Below, in pieces: positions 13,994 to 21,715 of a stretch of DNA of 44,171 bases. The notes under the pieces are model-generated. The model ran no database searches. It saw only the letters and a list, made by a program, of their open reading frames with translations, and was not told the DNA's origin. This DNA comes from an uncultured Clostridium sp. (lineage in GTDB: Bacteria; Bacillota; Clostridia; Lachnospirales; Lachnospiraceae): positions 1-44,171 of the forward strand of contig URFM01000028.1 of NCBI GenBank assembly GCA_900547035.1, read 5' to 3'. Position 1 is the stretch's first letter. Every line of letters begins with the position of its first letter. Position numbers and translations under genes: made by a program.

Positions 13994-14791
13994 ATGAAAA
14001 ATGTACTTCATTATCCAGGAAGTAAAAAACGGATTGCCTCATGGATTATCAGTCATATGCCGCCTCATCACAGCTACCTGGAGCCTTTCTTTGGGGGAGG
14101 AGCGGTGCTTTTTGAAAAGAAGCCGTCTGCTATTGAAACGGTAAATGATCTGGATGGGGATGTAGTCAATTTTTTTCGGGTGCTTCGGAACCAAAAGGAG
14201 GAACTGAAGGAATGGCTGAAATATACGCCATATGCCAGGGAAGTATATCGAGAAGCTTTTGAACTCCATCCGCAATCGGAAATAGAGCAAGCCGGATACT
14301 TTGCGGTACGTTCCATGCAAAGTCACGGATTCCGCACAAATGGAAACTGCGGATGGAAAAAAGATGTACATGGCCGTGAAGCTGCCTATGCGTTAAGAAA
14401 TTGGAATGAGTTGCCGGAGCTGATTGAGGAGATGGCGGCCCGATTGAAAGAGGTGCAGATTGAAAATATGCCGGCGCTAGAGCTGATTCGTGCGTTTAAT
14501 TATTCGGATGTACTGATTTATGCGGACCCGCCATATGTTTTATCTACTAGAAGCAGACCGCAATACAAGTATGAGATGACAAATCAGAATCATGTAGATC
14601 TGCTGCTGGAACTATGTCAATCGAAAGCTATGGTGATGATATCGGGCTATGATTGCCCACTTTATGAGAAGTACCTATCCGGATGGAGAAAGGAGCAAAT
14701 CAGGGCCAGGACCCAAAATAACGCCGCAAGAATAGAAACTTTATGGATGAACTTTGAGCCTTCTTATCAGTTCAACCTTCCGGGCATATAA
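13994..14791 (+). CDS. Dam-type (D12 class) DNA adenine-N6 methyltransferase
   Basis: 265 residues with the complete alpha-class N6-adenine methylase plan: motif X YPGSKKR (7-13), the S-adenosylmethionine-binding motif I EPFFGGGAVLF (30-40), and catalytic DPPY at 178-181 (VLIYADPPYVLSTRSR). The middle section (about 55-170) is the target recognition domain. No partner nuclease gene is near, so it is probably a solitary phage methylase protecting its DNA or altering gene expression. Dam members act on GATC; the specificity here cannot be read from sequence. Confidence 0.92.
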   Translation: MKNVLHYPGSKKRIASWIISHMPPHHSYLEPFFGGGAVLFEKKPSAIETVNDLDGDVVNFFRVLRNQKEELKEWLKYTPYAREVYREAFELHPQSEIEQAGYFAVRSMQSHGFRTNGNCGWKKDVHGREAAYALRNWNELPELIEEMAARLKEVQIENMPALELIRAFNYSDVLIYADPPYVLSTRSRPQYKYEMTNQNHVDLLLELCQSKAMVMISGYDCPLYEKYLSGWRKEQIRARTQNNAARIETLWMNFEPSYQFNLPGI

Positions 14792-14940
14792 AAAGCAGCC
14801 GGTAAAGCTGCTGAATAAGGGGGAAATGAAAATGTATATGTAAAAAGGAGTAGTGCATCCTTGATGGTCTTTATGATACCGATGATATGTGACAGATTTA
14901 TGGTCACGCCATGAAAAAAATGTGAACGGAGGAGAAGTAT

Positions 14941-15225
14941 ATGCGTAAAAATTTGTTAGAAGCGATTTATTTGGGAGATTATCTGCCATCGGAAAAAGTC
15001 AGCGGCGGAGAAGAATATGAGGAGTATCATGAGGCAGCAGCGGAGGCCGCGGCGGTGTATGAGCAGTTTAAGGAGAGGTTAAACCCGGAACAAGTGGAGG
15101 AACTGGATAAGGTGCTGGAAGCGAATGGAGTCGCAACAGCGGCAACCACTAAGGATAATTTTGTGGAAGGAGCCAGGTTTGGAGCACGGTTAATTTTGGA
15201 GTTGCTGGGGGATGGGCTGGTGTAA
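14941..15225 (+). CDS. DUF6809-like small helical protein
   Basis: A 94-residue acidic helical protein: LLEAIYLGDYLPSEKVSGGEEYEEYHEAAAEAA, then EQFKERLNPEQVEELDKVLEANG and FVEGARFGARLILELL. It fits the pattern of DUF6809 proteins of Firmicute phages. GGAGGAGAAGTAT precedes the ATG at 14941. The 149 bases before it hold a 6-bp hairpin (AGCAGC/GCTGCT) without a T-run and a small GTGAC/GTCAC dyad, but no gene. Confidence 0.65.
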   Translation: MRKNLLEAIYLGDYLPSEKVSGGEEYEEYHEAAAEAAAVYEQFKERLNPEQVEELDKVLEANGVATAATTKDNFVEGARFGARLILELLGDGLV

Positions 15226-15259
15226 ACCGCTACCCTAATGGTTAGGAGGATAGAAAACT

Positions 15260-15550
15260 ATGCTAAATATCGACCAAATGAAGGATTTGAGTGTTACCAG
15301 ACGAGATATTGAAAATAAAGCGTTGGTGTTGAATACTGCTATCGATATACAGGCTTTGTTGAGACTGCTGGTAGAAAAGGAGCTCATTACAAAGGATGAG
15401 ATTAACCGATTACGAGAAGAAGTACGCAGCAGTCCAAAATATTCTGCAGCTCTCACCTACATAGAGCAAACGATGACAGAAATCCGCCGATATGAAAAAG
15501 ACCCGCAGGCACTTTTGAGGGAAATGTTCCAGAAGAAAATGGGCAGGTGA
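15260..15550 (+). CDS. Small phage protein, unknown function
   Basis: 96 residues, mainly helical: MLNIDQMKDLSVTRRDIENK, then ALLRLLVEKELITKDEINRLREEVR, a short helical hairpin often seen in small phage proteins. TTAGGAGG upstream of the ATG at 15260. Followed 4 bp later by the next gene. No family assigned. Confidence 0.6.
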   Translation: MLNIDQMKDLSVTRRDIENKALVLNTAIDIQALLRLLVEKELITKDEINRLREEVRSSPKYSAALTYIEQTMTEIRRYEKDPQALLREMFQKKMGR

Positions 15551-15554
15551 GAAG

Positions 15555-15785
15555 ATGAAAATTGTATTGACCCCTAGAAAAAGGACAGATGCAGGCGGAT
15601 TTTTAACAATGCCACTTAAAGTGAATGTCCCGGAACCTAATGATAAAAGCTGGACCCTTACCACATGCCCGGTGTGTGGCTGGGAGTGCTGGGAGCGTCC
15701 AATACCAGGGTGGCTCCGGGAATCCGTTGATGGGATTGTGTGCACAGAGTGTGCGCTGGCAGTTGGGACTGGAGGCAGAAAATGA
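15555..15785 (+). CDS. Small zinc-ribbon protein
   Basis: The 76-residue product carries TTCPVCGWECWERPIPGWLRESVDGIVCTECALAVG, two CxxC pairs of a treble-clef or zinc-ribbon fold. GTGAGAAG precedes the ATG at 15555. Its stop overlaps the next start (ATGA), so the two are coupled. It may bind nucleic acid; not shown. Confidence 0.6.
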   Translation: MKIVLTPRKRTDAGGFLTMPLKVNVPEPNDKSWTLTTCPVCGWECWERPIPGWLRESVDGIVCTECALAVGTGGRK

Positions 15786-16039
15786 AGAATACATTAGCAG
15801 ATCTTAACAATCATCTTTTCGAGCAGCTGGAACGCTTGAATGATGAAGAACTCACAGACGAGACACTTGAGAAGGAGTTGAAACGCGCGGACGGCATGAC
15901 TAGGATTGCAACTCAGATCATACAGAACGGTGAGCTGGCGTTCAAAACAATGGTACACATGGATGAATACGGATACGGCGTTGACAAATCAAAACGCACC
16001 GTGCCACCTATGCTGGAGATTAAGAGGGAGGGTAAATGA
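15782..16039 (+). CDS. Small helical protein, possible nucleic-acid-binding regulator
   Basis: 85 residues from the ATG at 15782, overlapping the previous stop. Helical N-terminus (NTLADLNNHLFEQLERLNDEELTDETLEKELKRADGMTRIATQII) matches a family of small phage proteins found right before HNH genes. It overlaps the HNH gene start by 4 bases. No biochemical role known to me. Confidence 0.65.
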   Translation: MKNTLADLNNHLFEQLERLNDEELTDETLEKELKRADGMTRIATQIIQNGELAFKTMVHMDEYGYGVDKSKRTVPPMLEIKREGK

Positions 16040-16956
16040 AAAGGCACCCGCCGGAGGTAGGCGACTTTATCCGGGCAAACTGCTTCCGGTATACAGCCAG
16101 ACAAATGGCCGCCATGAGCAGGAAGGAGCTGGGATTTGAACTGACAGCGACCCAGATTAAATCATATATGAGCAACCACAAGATCCGTGGCACTCGAAAA
16201 GGGAAAAGCCAGCCGGAGAGGCGGATCACAACACCGGAGATCGATGCCTTTATCTTGAAGCATTACAAAGGTACTGGCTATCAGATGATGGCAGACATGG
16301 TAAACGAACGCTTCGGTACCAACTACACAGCGACTCAGATGAAAAGTTATTACGGAAGGAATCACCTTGACAGCGGCTTAACCGGACGATTCCCTAAAAA
16401 TCACATCCCAATTAATAAGGGAAAAAAATGGAATGAATACATGAGCCCGGAGGCACAGGAAAGGGCCCGTACCACAACATTTCAGCCGGGACATATACCT
16501 CACAACGGTGGGACGCCGGTCGGTACAATCCGGATCCGGCATAGTCATAAAAATCGTGGAGACAAACCCTACTACTGGCAGAAAGTAGCACAGCCGAATG
16601 TCTGGAGAATGAAGCACATCATAGAATGGGAGGTCCATAATGGCCCGGTGCCAAAGGGCTATATGGTCACTTTTGCCAACAGTGACACACTGGATTGGAA
16701 CATTGATAATCTGATTCTGGAAACACGTGCCCAGCACGCGGTAAAGAACCGATGGGCAATCCGAGGGTATGATCGAGAAAGTGCTCAGGTGGCTAACACC
16801 ATTGCAGACATCAAAATGGCAATCAATAAGAGAAAAAGAAAGAAACCAACGCGAACCAGAACAAAAAATGAGGCAACGCCATTGGGAACAGGCTTATATA
16901 CATCTGCTCCCCCGGGTTTCTTGACGACACCATATCGGCCTGAACGGGGGCAGTGA
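16036..16956 (+). CDS. HNH-signature protein with duplicated DNA-binding module
   Basis: 306 residues. Two tandem DNA-binding repeats occupy the N-terminus: FIRANCFRYTARQMAAM to ATQIKSYMSNHKI (about 11-52) and FILKHYKGTGYQMMADM to ATQMKSYYGRNHL (about 73-113). An HNH_3-type segment follows: HIIEWEVHNGPVPKGYMVTFANSDTLDWNIDNLILET. Where active HNH_3 enzymes have a His-His pair, this reads Thr-Phe, a variant seen in many phage members, so cleavage activity is uncertain. A basic tail (KRKRKKPTRTRTK) ends the protein. HNH proteins near terminase genes often assist DNA packaging; here the terminase is 2.4 kb away. Confidence 0.8.
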   Translation: MKRHPPEVGDFIRANCFRYTARQMAAMSRKELGFELTATQIKSYMSNHKIRGTRKGKSQPERRITTPEIDAFILKHYKGTGYQMMADMVNERFGTNYTATQMKSYYGRNHLDSGLTGRFPKNHIPINKGKKWNEYMSPEAQERARTTTFQPGHIPHNGGTPVGTIRIRHSHKNRGDKPYYWQKVAQPNVWRMKHIIEWEVHNGPVPKGYMVTFANSDTLDWNIDNLILETRAQHAVKNRWAIRGYDRESAQVANTIADIKMAINKRKRKKPTRTRTKNEATPLGTGLYTSAPPGFLTTPYRPERGQ

Positions 16957-16987
16957 ATGGTAAATTAAAAGTTAGGAGTGCGTAAGA

Positions 16988-17161
16988 ATGACTACAGGAA
17001 CAGCTTGTTGGATTTTTGAAGATTTATCAAGAACTACGTATACGGACGAAGAAAAACTTGAAGCCATCTCTATTGTGGCGAATATGCCTACTCATAATGC
17101 GATAAAGAAAGATGAGATGGTATCCGCTATAAAATGGTTGCTCAAGGCAATTAGGAGGTAA
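16988..17161 (+). CDS. Small protein, unknown function
   Basis: 57 residues (MTTGTACWIFEDLSRTTYTD onward) from the ATG at 16988, behind AGGAGTGCGTAAGA. The C-terminal half is helical and basic (VSAIKWLLKAIRR). No family recognised; gene call based on ribosome binding site and fit between neighbours. Confidence 0.55.
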   Translation: MTTGTACWIFEDLSRTTYTDEEKLEAISIVANMPTHNAIKKDEMVSAIKWLLKAIRR

Positions 17162-17187
17162 ATTAAGATTTTGAGGAGGTGCAGAGG

Positions 17188-17373
17188 TTGAAAATAGGAG
17201 ATAAGGTGAGGGTTATAAAAGAGTTGAGTGATGGAGAAATTACGGAGTTCCCCGCCGGAACTATTGGAGTCATAACGGAGTATCACGAATACGGATACGA
17301 TTATCCTTATCGAGTCACTGCTGAGGGTAAGAGTTGGTGGTATCCGGCAGATGCGCTGGAGGCTGTAGATTAA
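17188..17373 (+). CDS. Small SH3-like (KOW-type) protein
   Basis: A 61-residue protein begins at TTG 17188 with AGGAGGTG 6 bases upstream; GTG at 17179 overlaps that site. The sequence KIGDKVRVIKEL ... FPAGTIGVITEYHEYG ... WWYPADALEAV is a small beta-barrel of SH3/KOW type, as in many short phage proteins. Role unknown. Confidence 0.6.
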   Translation: MKIGDKVRVIKELSDGEITEFPAGTIGVITEYHEYGYDYPYRVTAEGKSWWYPADALEAVD

Positions 17374-17397
17374 GATATTAAAGAATGCAGGAGGGAT

Positions 17398-17550
17398 ATG
17401 ATTATGCCGATTATGATACAGGGGATTGTTGCAGCGCAACAAGCAGAGATTATTAGAAGAAGGCAAGAGCAAGAGGAAGAAGAGAAACAGCGATACAAGA
17501 AGGATGATAAAAAAGGGAACAAAGGATTAACACCTCAGAAATTTAGCTAG
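17398..17550 (+). CDS. Small charged helical protein
   Basis: 50 residues: a short hydrophobic start (MIMPIMIQGIVAAQQAEII) then a long charged helix (RRRQEQEEEEKQRYKKDDKK). GCAGGAGGGAT ribosome binding site. Could be a membrane-anchored or coiled-coil peptide; no family recognised. Confidence 0.5.
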   Translation: MIMPIMIQGIVAAQQAEIIRRRQEQEEEEKQRYKKDDKKGNKGLTPQKFS

Positions 17551-17656
17551 ATTATCTGACATATTAAAGATAATTTTAATAACAGCATGGATTTACATAC
17601 GCTATTAAAAAAATACAGTATTTGCTTTGATAAACTGACATTTAAAGGAGGAGAAG

Positions 17657-17770
17657 ATGGGCGACTGTACAACGTGCATGTACGAGTATGTATGCGACTG
17701 GGCGGAGGCCGGTCATTGCGATCATTACCGGCCAGATCTGGAGCATGAGGAGGCAGAGGATGATACATAA
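17657..17770 (+). CDS. Tiny Cys-rich protein
   Basis: 37 residues with CTTCMYEYVCDWAEAGHCDHY, i.e. CxxC ... C ... HCxH, a compact zinc-finger-like motif, ending in an acidic tail. AAAGGAGGAGAAG precedes the ATG at 17657. Its stop overlaps the next start by 11 bases. Similar short Cys knuckle proteins are common in gut phages. Confidence 0.6.
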   Translation: MGDCTTCMYEYVCDWAEAGHCDHYRPDLEHEEAEDDT

Positions 17771-17948
17771 AAACAAGGAGGGCTATCCTGATCCAACTGC
17801 CGGAAGGGCAATTAAAGAGGCAGACCGGCAGCCGGAGAATGTGGAAAATGCCATCCGGAGGATGAAAACGGTGGCCTGCTGGCATAATCTGGAGGTGATT
17901 GGCAGGATATGGCTCCGTGACCCAGAGACCGGGAAGGAATACAAGTGA
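17760..17948 (+). CDS. Small basic protein, unknown function
   Basis: 62 residues from the ATG at 17760 (MIHKNKEGYPDPTAGRAIKE onward) behind GAGGAGGCAGAGG. The pattern GYPDPTAGRAI followed by a helix and WLRDPETGKEY occurs in small phage proteins encoded near the late regulator. Ends 13 bp before the next gene. Confidence 0.6.
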   Translation: MIHKNKEGYPDPTAGRAIKEADRQPENVENAIRRMKTVACWHNLEVIGRIWLRDPETGKEYK

Positions 17949-17961
17949 GGAGGTGGCAAGT

Positions 17962-18339
17962 ATGGGGGGCCAGCTACCATCAAAGCAGCTGGAAGAATTT
18001 ATTGGCTTTGTCAAGGAGTGCCAGGAAACATACCAGATTGCTTATTCCTGTGTTGGAGATGAGGACAAACGCGGCCAGGATCTTCTTCATGCGATAGAGT
18101 TCGAAGCAAATAAGTATGATTTGCACAGAGAGGCGCTGAGACTTCAAGAGAGCCGCAGGGAGCGCCGGAGAAATAAAGACCTGGTGCAGATGTATGAACC
18201 TATTGTTCAGTATTTCCAAGGGGCTTCTGGAAAGAAGCTCCTGGAGGAATTACGGCAGTTGCTGGGGCGGCAGAGGAAGGCAGAACAGTATGTGACAGGA
18301 CATCGGGAGTACAGGAAAAGGATTGACGATGGGAGGTGA
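17962..18339 (+). CDS. Helical early/late-switch region protein
   Basis: 125 residues from the ATG at 17962 with GGAGGTGGCAAGT upstream. It is nearly all helix with charged coiled-coil parts (QLEEFIGFVKECQETYQIAY; ALRLQESRRERRRNKDLVQM; LLEELRQLLGRQRKAEQYV). It overlaps the late-regulator gene, and pairs of this type are common before phage tRNA/terminase regions. Function not known. Confidence 0.6.
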   Translation: MGGQLPSKQLEEFIGFVKECQETYQIAYSCVGDEDKRGQDLLHAIEFEANKYDLHREALRLQESRRERRRNKDLVQMYEPIVQYFQGASGKKLLEELRQLLGRQRKAEQYVTGHREYRKRIDDGR

Positions 18340-18344
18340 TACCG

Positions 18345-18767
18345 GTGGATAAGTCGATTTTATACCAGTACATAGACGCCTGCGAATTGATTAAGGACAC
18401 AGAACGAGAGATTGAACGGATTAGAAACCGGAGACAGGAAGTTGTCACGGATAAAGTCAAGGGCTCCGCGTATGACTTTCCATTTGGTCAGGTCAGCTAC
18501 ATAATCCGTGGGATTCCCTATGACGCCCAGGACCAGAAAGCACTGGAACGCCAGGAGCAAATCCTGGAGGAGCGTAAGGCTGCCGCAGAGGATATCAAGC
18601 TGCAAGTGGAGGAATGGTTATCAACCGTTCCTCCGCGTATGCAGCGGATTATCCGATATAAAGTATTTGAGGGAATGACGTGGGCTCAGGTGGCCGTGAG
18701 GATGGGGAGAAAGGCTACGGCGGATAGCGTAAGAATGGAATTCCAGAATTTTATGAAAGCTGCCTAA
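18345..18767 (+). CDS. Late transcription regulator, ArpU/RinA-like
   Basis: 140 residues from GTG 18345, with GGAGGTGAT 8 bases upstream. After an N-terminal helical region (QYIDACELIKDTEREIERIR) the C-terminus reads STVPPRMQRIIRYKVFEGMTWAQVAVRMGRKATADSVRMEF, a sigma-70 region 4-like helix-turn-helix. Proteins of this plan (DUF1492, ArpU, RinA) activate late-gene transcription and are the last early gene before terminase, as here. It most likely acts on the promoter region at 18780-18815. Confidence 0.75.
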   Translation: MDKSILYQYIDACELIKDTEREIERIRNRRQEVVTDKVKGSAYDFPFGQVSYIIRGIPYDAQDQKALERQEQILEERKAAAEDIKLQVEEWLSTVPPRMQRIIRYKVFEGMTWAQVAVRMGRKATADSVRMEFQNFMKAA

Positions 18768-18785
18768 AGTTTTTTCGTTTTTTTC

Positions 18786-18813
18786 GCTCTTTTCGTTTTA
18801 AAAATGTTATAGT
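18786..18813 (+). promoter_or_regulatory. Possible late promoter
   Basis: An extended -10 element TGTTATAGT (18805-18813) lies behind T-rich DNA with several TTTTCG copies (18771-18796), and no good -35 box is present. An activator-dependent promoter is expected between the late regulator and terminase genes. Weak evidence. Confidence 0.35.
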
Positions 18814-18971
18814 GTAAACTGGAACTGGTGTAAGGATACGCCGTTCCTCCTCCCTTGTAGATATAGATTGGCGGCCTTCAGGCGTCATACCCTGACGGTC
18901 GAATCGCGCCGGTTTTGGTCCCCCTAATTTCCGGCGCAGCTCCGGGTACGGTAAGACCTCCGGGGCATTTA

Positions 18972-19044
18972 TGCGGGATGGAGCAGTTGGCAGCTCGCCA
19001 GGTTCATACCCTGGAGGTTGCAGGTTCAAGTCCTGCTCCCGCGA
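18972..19044 (+). tRNA. tRNA-Met (CAT anticodon), initiator-like features
   Basis: A full cloverleaf can be drawn: acceptor TGCGGGA with TCCCGCG (first pair U-G), D stem GAGC/GCTC, anticodon stem CCAGG/CCTGG with loop TTCATAC (anticodon CAT at 19005-19007), T stem GCAGG/CCTGC with loop TTCAAGT, discriminator A, no encoded CCA. The D stem has A11-U24, a pair typical of initiator tRNAs, and the first acceptor pair is weak; but the three G-C pairs of initiators are reduced to two. A standalone phage tRNA with its own terminator downstream. Confidence 0.85.
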
Positions 19045-19068
19045 TTTTGCTGTATACTTCTCCTTTTT

Positions 19069-19100
19069 ATCCCTGTCGAATAATGGCAGGGATTTTTGTT
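19069..19100 (+). terminator. Terminator after the tRNA
   Basis: ATCCCTG (19069-19075) and CAGGGAT (19087-19093) form a 7-bp stem with an 11-base loop, followed by TTTTGTTT. It would release the tRNA transcript before the terminase operon. Confidence 0.65.
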
Positions 19101-19117
19101 TCCACAAATTGTGGAAA
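19099..19117. repeat. 19-bp perfect palindrome
   Basis: TTTCCACAA and TTGTGGAAA flank a single central A. It lies between the tRNA terminator and the small terminase gene. It could bind a dimeric regulator or belong to the packaging site; nothing else distinguishes these. Confidence 0.5.
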
Positions 19118-19345
19118 GTTTGGTGGATAAAACACAAAATATGGTATTAAAAGCTTTTTGCCAGATAGTTTGAAGACACAGTTAGGTAGTTAAGATGCAG
19201 AGTGGCTGTTTGACGATAAACAGGTACTACTAAGGCCCCTGGCCCCATGCGGGGCGCGGAAGGCCCGGTATTTTTCTCTTTCCGGGTTAAAAAAATAGGG
19301 TACTTCCTTCCGCTTTAGGAGGGTTGACAGAGGAGGTGGATGTGA

Positions 19346-19879
19346 GTGATAGTGAATCAAAAGGAGCTTGCCCAATGCTTAGGAATCAGCTCCCGGAGAG
19401 TCCGACAATTAAGGGAAGACGGGCTTTTTAAGCTGAGCCAGGAAGGGCGGGGCTACAACCTGGAAAAGAGTATCCAGGAGTACATCGAATATAAGGTAAA
19501 TGCGGAAACGGGCAGGCGGGCATCTATCTCCAAGGAGGAAGTGCAGGCGGAGCATGAAGAAGTGAAGAAACAGATTTCTCTTTTGAAGCTCCGAAAGCTT
19601 AGAAGAGAACTTCACGAGGCGGCGGATGTGGAAGCTTATCTGTCGGATATGCTGATCCGCTTTAAAAACCGGCTGATGGCAGTACCTACAAAGCTGGCTA
19701 TGCAGGTATCCGGCGAAGAGGATTTGAATGTGATCATCCAGACCATCAAAAGGGAACTGACAGCTGTTTTGGAGGAACTGTCCGAGTATGATCCGGATGA
19801 GATTGACGGGCAGACCGGCGGCAGCGGAGAAGAATTGGAAGAGGAATATGAAGAAGAGGAAGAAGGGGATGGCGGGTGA
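19346..19879 (+). CDS. Terminase small subunit, Nu1-like
   Basis: 177 residues. The N-terminal winged helix (NQKELAQCLGISSRRVRQLREDGLF) matches lambda Nu1-type small terminases that bind cosB. A long helix follows (VQAEHEEVKKQISLLKLRKLRREL), then a middle segment with MLIRFKNRLMAVPTKLA, and a very acidic C-terminal tail. Start at GTG 19346 with GGAGGTGGATGTGA upstream. It ends 4 bases into the large subunit (GTGA overlap), so the two are translationally coupled. It should recognise the DNA end in the region upstream. Confidence 0.85.
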   Translation: MIVNQKELAQCLGISSRRVRQLREDGLFKLSQEGRGYNLEKSIQEYIEYKVNAETGRRASISKEEVQAEHEEVKKQISLLKLRKLRRELHEAADVEAYLSDMLIRFKNRLMAVPTKLAMQVSGEEDLNVIIQTIKRELTAVLEELSEYDPDEIDGQTGGSGEELEEEYEEEEEGDGG

Positions 19880-21714
19880 CCCAGAGGGAGCGCAGCCGCC
19901 GTAAAACCAGGGCGCTCTTTCAGCGTGTCCTCCGAAAAACTCTTACTGTCCAGGAAGAGATTAAGGTAAGTCAATGGGCAGAGAAATACCGGGTTCTGGA
20001 TGAAAGCAGCAACCTGTCCGGAAAATGGTCCAATTCCGTTACTCCCTACCTGGTGGGGATTATGGATGCCTTCAATGACCCGAAGATTCGGGAGATTTAC
20101 CTGTGCAAGGGCTCCCAGCTGGGCGGCACGGAAGCGTTGATCAATATGCTGGCCTACCTGATCAGCGAGGAGCCAGGACCTACAATGATTGTTTACCCTT
20201 CCGATGACCTGGCAAAGGATATTTCTAACGATAAGCTGAAACCGGCTTTCCGGTTGATTCCGAAAATTAAGAAACAGTTCTATGAGAACAGTTCCAAGGA
20301 ACTGCGTCTAAAGTTTAAGGATATGACCATTTACCTGAGAGGCGCTGGTTCTCCTTCCAAACTGGCGTCCAAAGCCATCAAGTACCTGTTTTTTGATGAG
20401 ATTGACAAGATGGGCGGGGCTTCCAAGAAGGAGGCTTCTCCCTATAACCTGGCAATGGAACGAATCAAGACCTTCAAGTCCCAGAGCAAGGTCTACGCCT
20501 GCTCCACGCCCACACTGAAAACGAATTACATCTGGCAGCTTCACGACAATGCGGATGAGGTGCGGGAATATTTTGTCCCCTGTCCCCATTGCGGTGAAAT
20601 GCAGCAGCTGATTTTTAAGCAGGTGATCTTCTGCAAGGATCCGGAAAAGAAGATGTCTCCTTATGAGCGGGCCCAGACGGCGGTTTATATCTGTCCGGAG
20701 TGCGGCTGTGAAATCTTAGATAAGGACAAGCCGAAAATGCTCCGGGAGGGGGAATGGCGGGCGGTGAAAAAGCGGGGAATCGGGGAGCCCAAGACCGTAG
20801 GCTTCCATATCAATTCCTTGTACAGTATTTTTGTAACCTGGGCGGAGGTGGCGGAAGAGTTTCTGAAATCCCATGAGGACCCGGACATGTTCCAGAACTT
20901 CGTCAACTCCTGGCTGGCAGAGCCCTGGGAGGATACGAAGTTAAAAACCACGGAGGATACGGTGAAGGAACGCCAGACGGAATATGAAGAGTTTGAGGTC
21001 CCGGACTGGGCGGTTGAACTGACCGGCGGCATTGACGTGCAGGAAACTTCGGTATACTGGGTAATCCGCGCCTGGGGAGAGCATTGGACCAGCCAGCTGG
21101 TTGCCAGGGGACAGGAAGTGGATCTCTGGAAGGCAGATGAGATCATGAACCTGAATTATGAGAAAAGGGATGGCACAAAACTAACGCCGTCCCTTGTTTT
21201 AGTGGACTCCGGCGACCAGACAGATATGGTTTATAACTTCTGCGCGGATACCTCAGACTACACCCTTCCCAGCAAAGGCGCCAGCAAGAAGCTGGAAACG
21301 GATTATAAATTCAGCACCATCAATAAACCTGGCTCCAAAGCCGCTGGCATGAACCTGGTGATCGTGGATACGGCTAAGTACAAAGACCGGATCGCGGCCA
21401 GGATGCGGCGGCAGAACGGGATGGGCGCGTGGATGGTGTTCCAGGGGATTGATGATAATTACGCCGCTCAGGTTACCTCCGAGCACAAGATTAATGAGCG
21501 GCAGGCCAACGGAGTGCCGGTGCAGAAATGGGTGTTGAAGAACAGCCACGGTGCGAACCATTACCTGGATGCGGAGGTTTACGCGATGGCGGCGGCCGAC
21601 ATCCGGGGTGCCAGGACCTGGCATTTGGAAAAATACGAGCCGCCTAAGAAACAGGAGAAACCTTCTGAGGAAGAGCAGTGGATTACAGAAAATGAACTGA
21701 AAGGATGGGTGTAA
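19876..21714 (+). CDS. Terminase large subunit, lambda gpA-type
   Basis: 612 residues of the phage terminase GpA family. A Walker A-like segment KGSQLGGTEALIN lies at 78-90, Walker B YLFFDEID at 170-177, and a zinc-binding pair CPHC (236-239) with CPEC (273-276) is present. The C-terminal nuclease part contains VDSGDQTDMVYNFC and VDTAKYKDRI. Members cut and package DNA from cos sites, so cohesive-end packaging is predicted. Length is normal for the family. Start is GTG 19876, overlapping the small subunit stop. Confidence 0.95.
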   Translation: MTQRERSRRKTRALFQRVLRKTLTVQEEIKVSQWAEKYRVLDESSNLSGKWSNSVTPYLVGIMDAFNDPKIREIYLCKGSQLGGTEALINMLAYLISEEPGPTMIVYPSDDLAKDISNDKLKPAFRLIPKIKKQFYENSSKELRLKFKDMTIYLRGAGSPSKLASKAIKYLFFDEIDKMGGASKKEASPYNLAMERIKTFKSQSKVYACSTPTLKTNYIWQLHDNADEVREYFVPCPHCGEMQQLIFKQVIFCKDPEKKMSPYERAQTAVYICPECGCEILDKDKPKMLREGEWRAVKKRGIGEPKTVGFHINSLYSIFVTWAEVAEEFLKSHEDPDMFQNFVNSWLAEPWEDTKLKTTEDTVKERQTEYEEFEVPDWAVELTGGIDVQETSVYWVIRAWGEHWTSQLVARGQEVDLWKADEIMNLNYEKRDGTKLTPSLVLVDSGDQTDMVYNFCADTSDYTLPSKGASKKLETDYKFSTINKPGSKAAGMNLVIVDTAKYKDRIAARMRRQNGMGAWMVFQGIDDNYAAQVTSEHKINERQANGVPVQKWVLKNSHGANHYLDAEVYAMAAADIRGARTWHLEKYEPPKKQEKPSEEEQWITENELKGWV

Positions 21715-21715
21715 T

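Larger units (their letters stand above)
18768..19345. other. 578-base non-coding region with tRNA, hairpins and probable packaging site
   Basis: No convincing protein gene lies here. It holds a T-rich tract, a possible promoter, a 7-bp hairpin (GCTCCGG/CCGGGGC, within 18937-18967), the tRNA, its terminator, a 19-bp palindrome at 19099-19117, and GC-rich hairpins (CCCC/GGGG and CCCGG/CCGGG) at about 19222-19290. Directly preceding a lambda-type small terminase gene, it is the natural place for cos, which I cannot pinpoint. Confidence 0.6.

Noticed and set aside
18850..18935. A second tRNA-like structure with a CAT-containing loop upstream of the tRNA
   Set aside because: A stem TCAGG/CCTGA and a T-arm-like stretch are visible, but no acceptor stem can be paired; could be a decayed tRNA but is not supportable.
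18751..19137. 128-residue minus-strand open frame across the tRNA region
   Set aside because: It is the antisense of the tRNA and flanks, giving the familiar spurious peptide pattern NLQPPGYEPGELPTAPSRI; no ribosome binding site.
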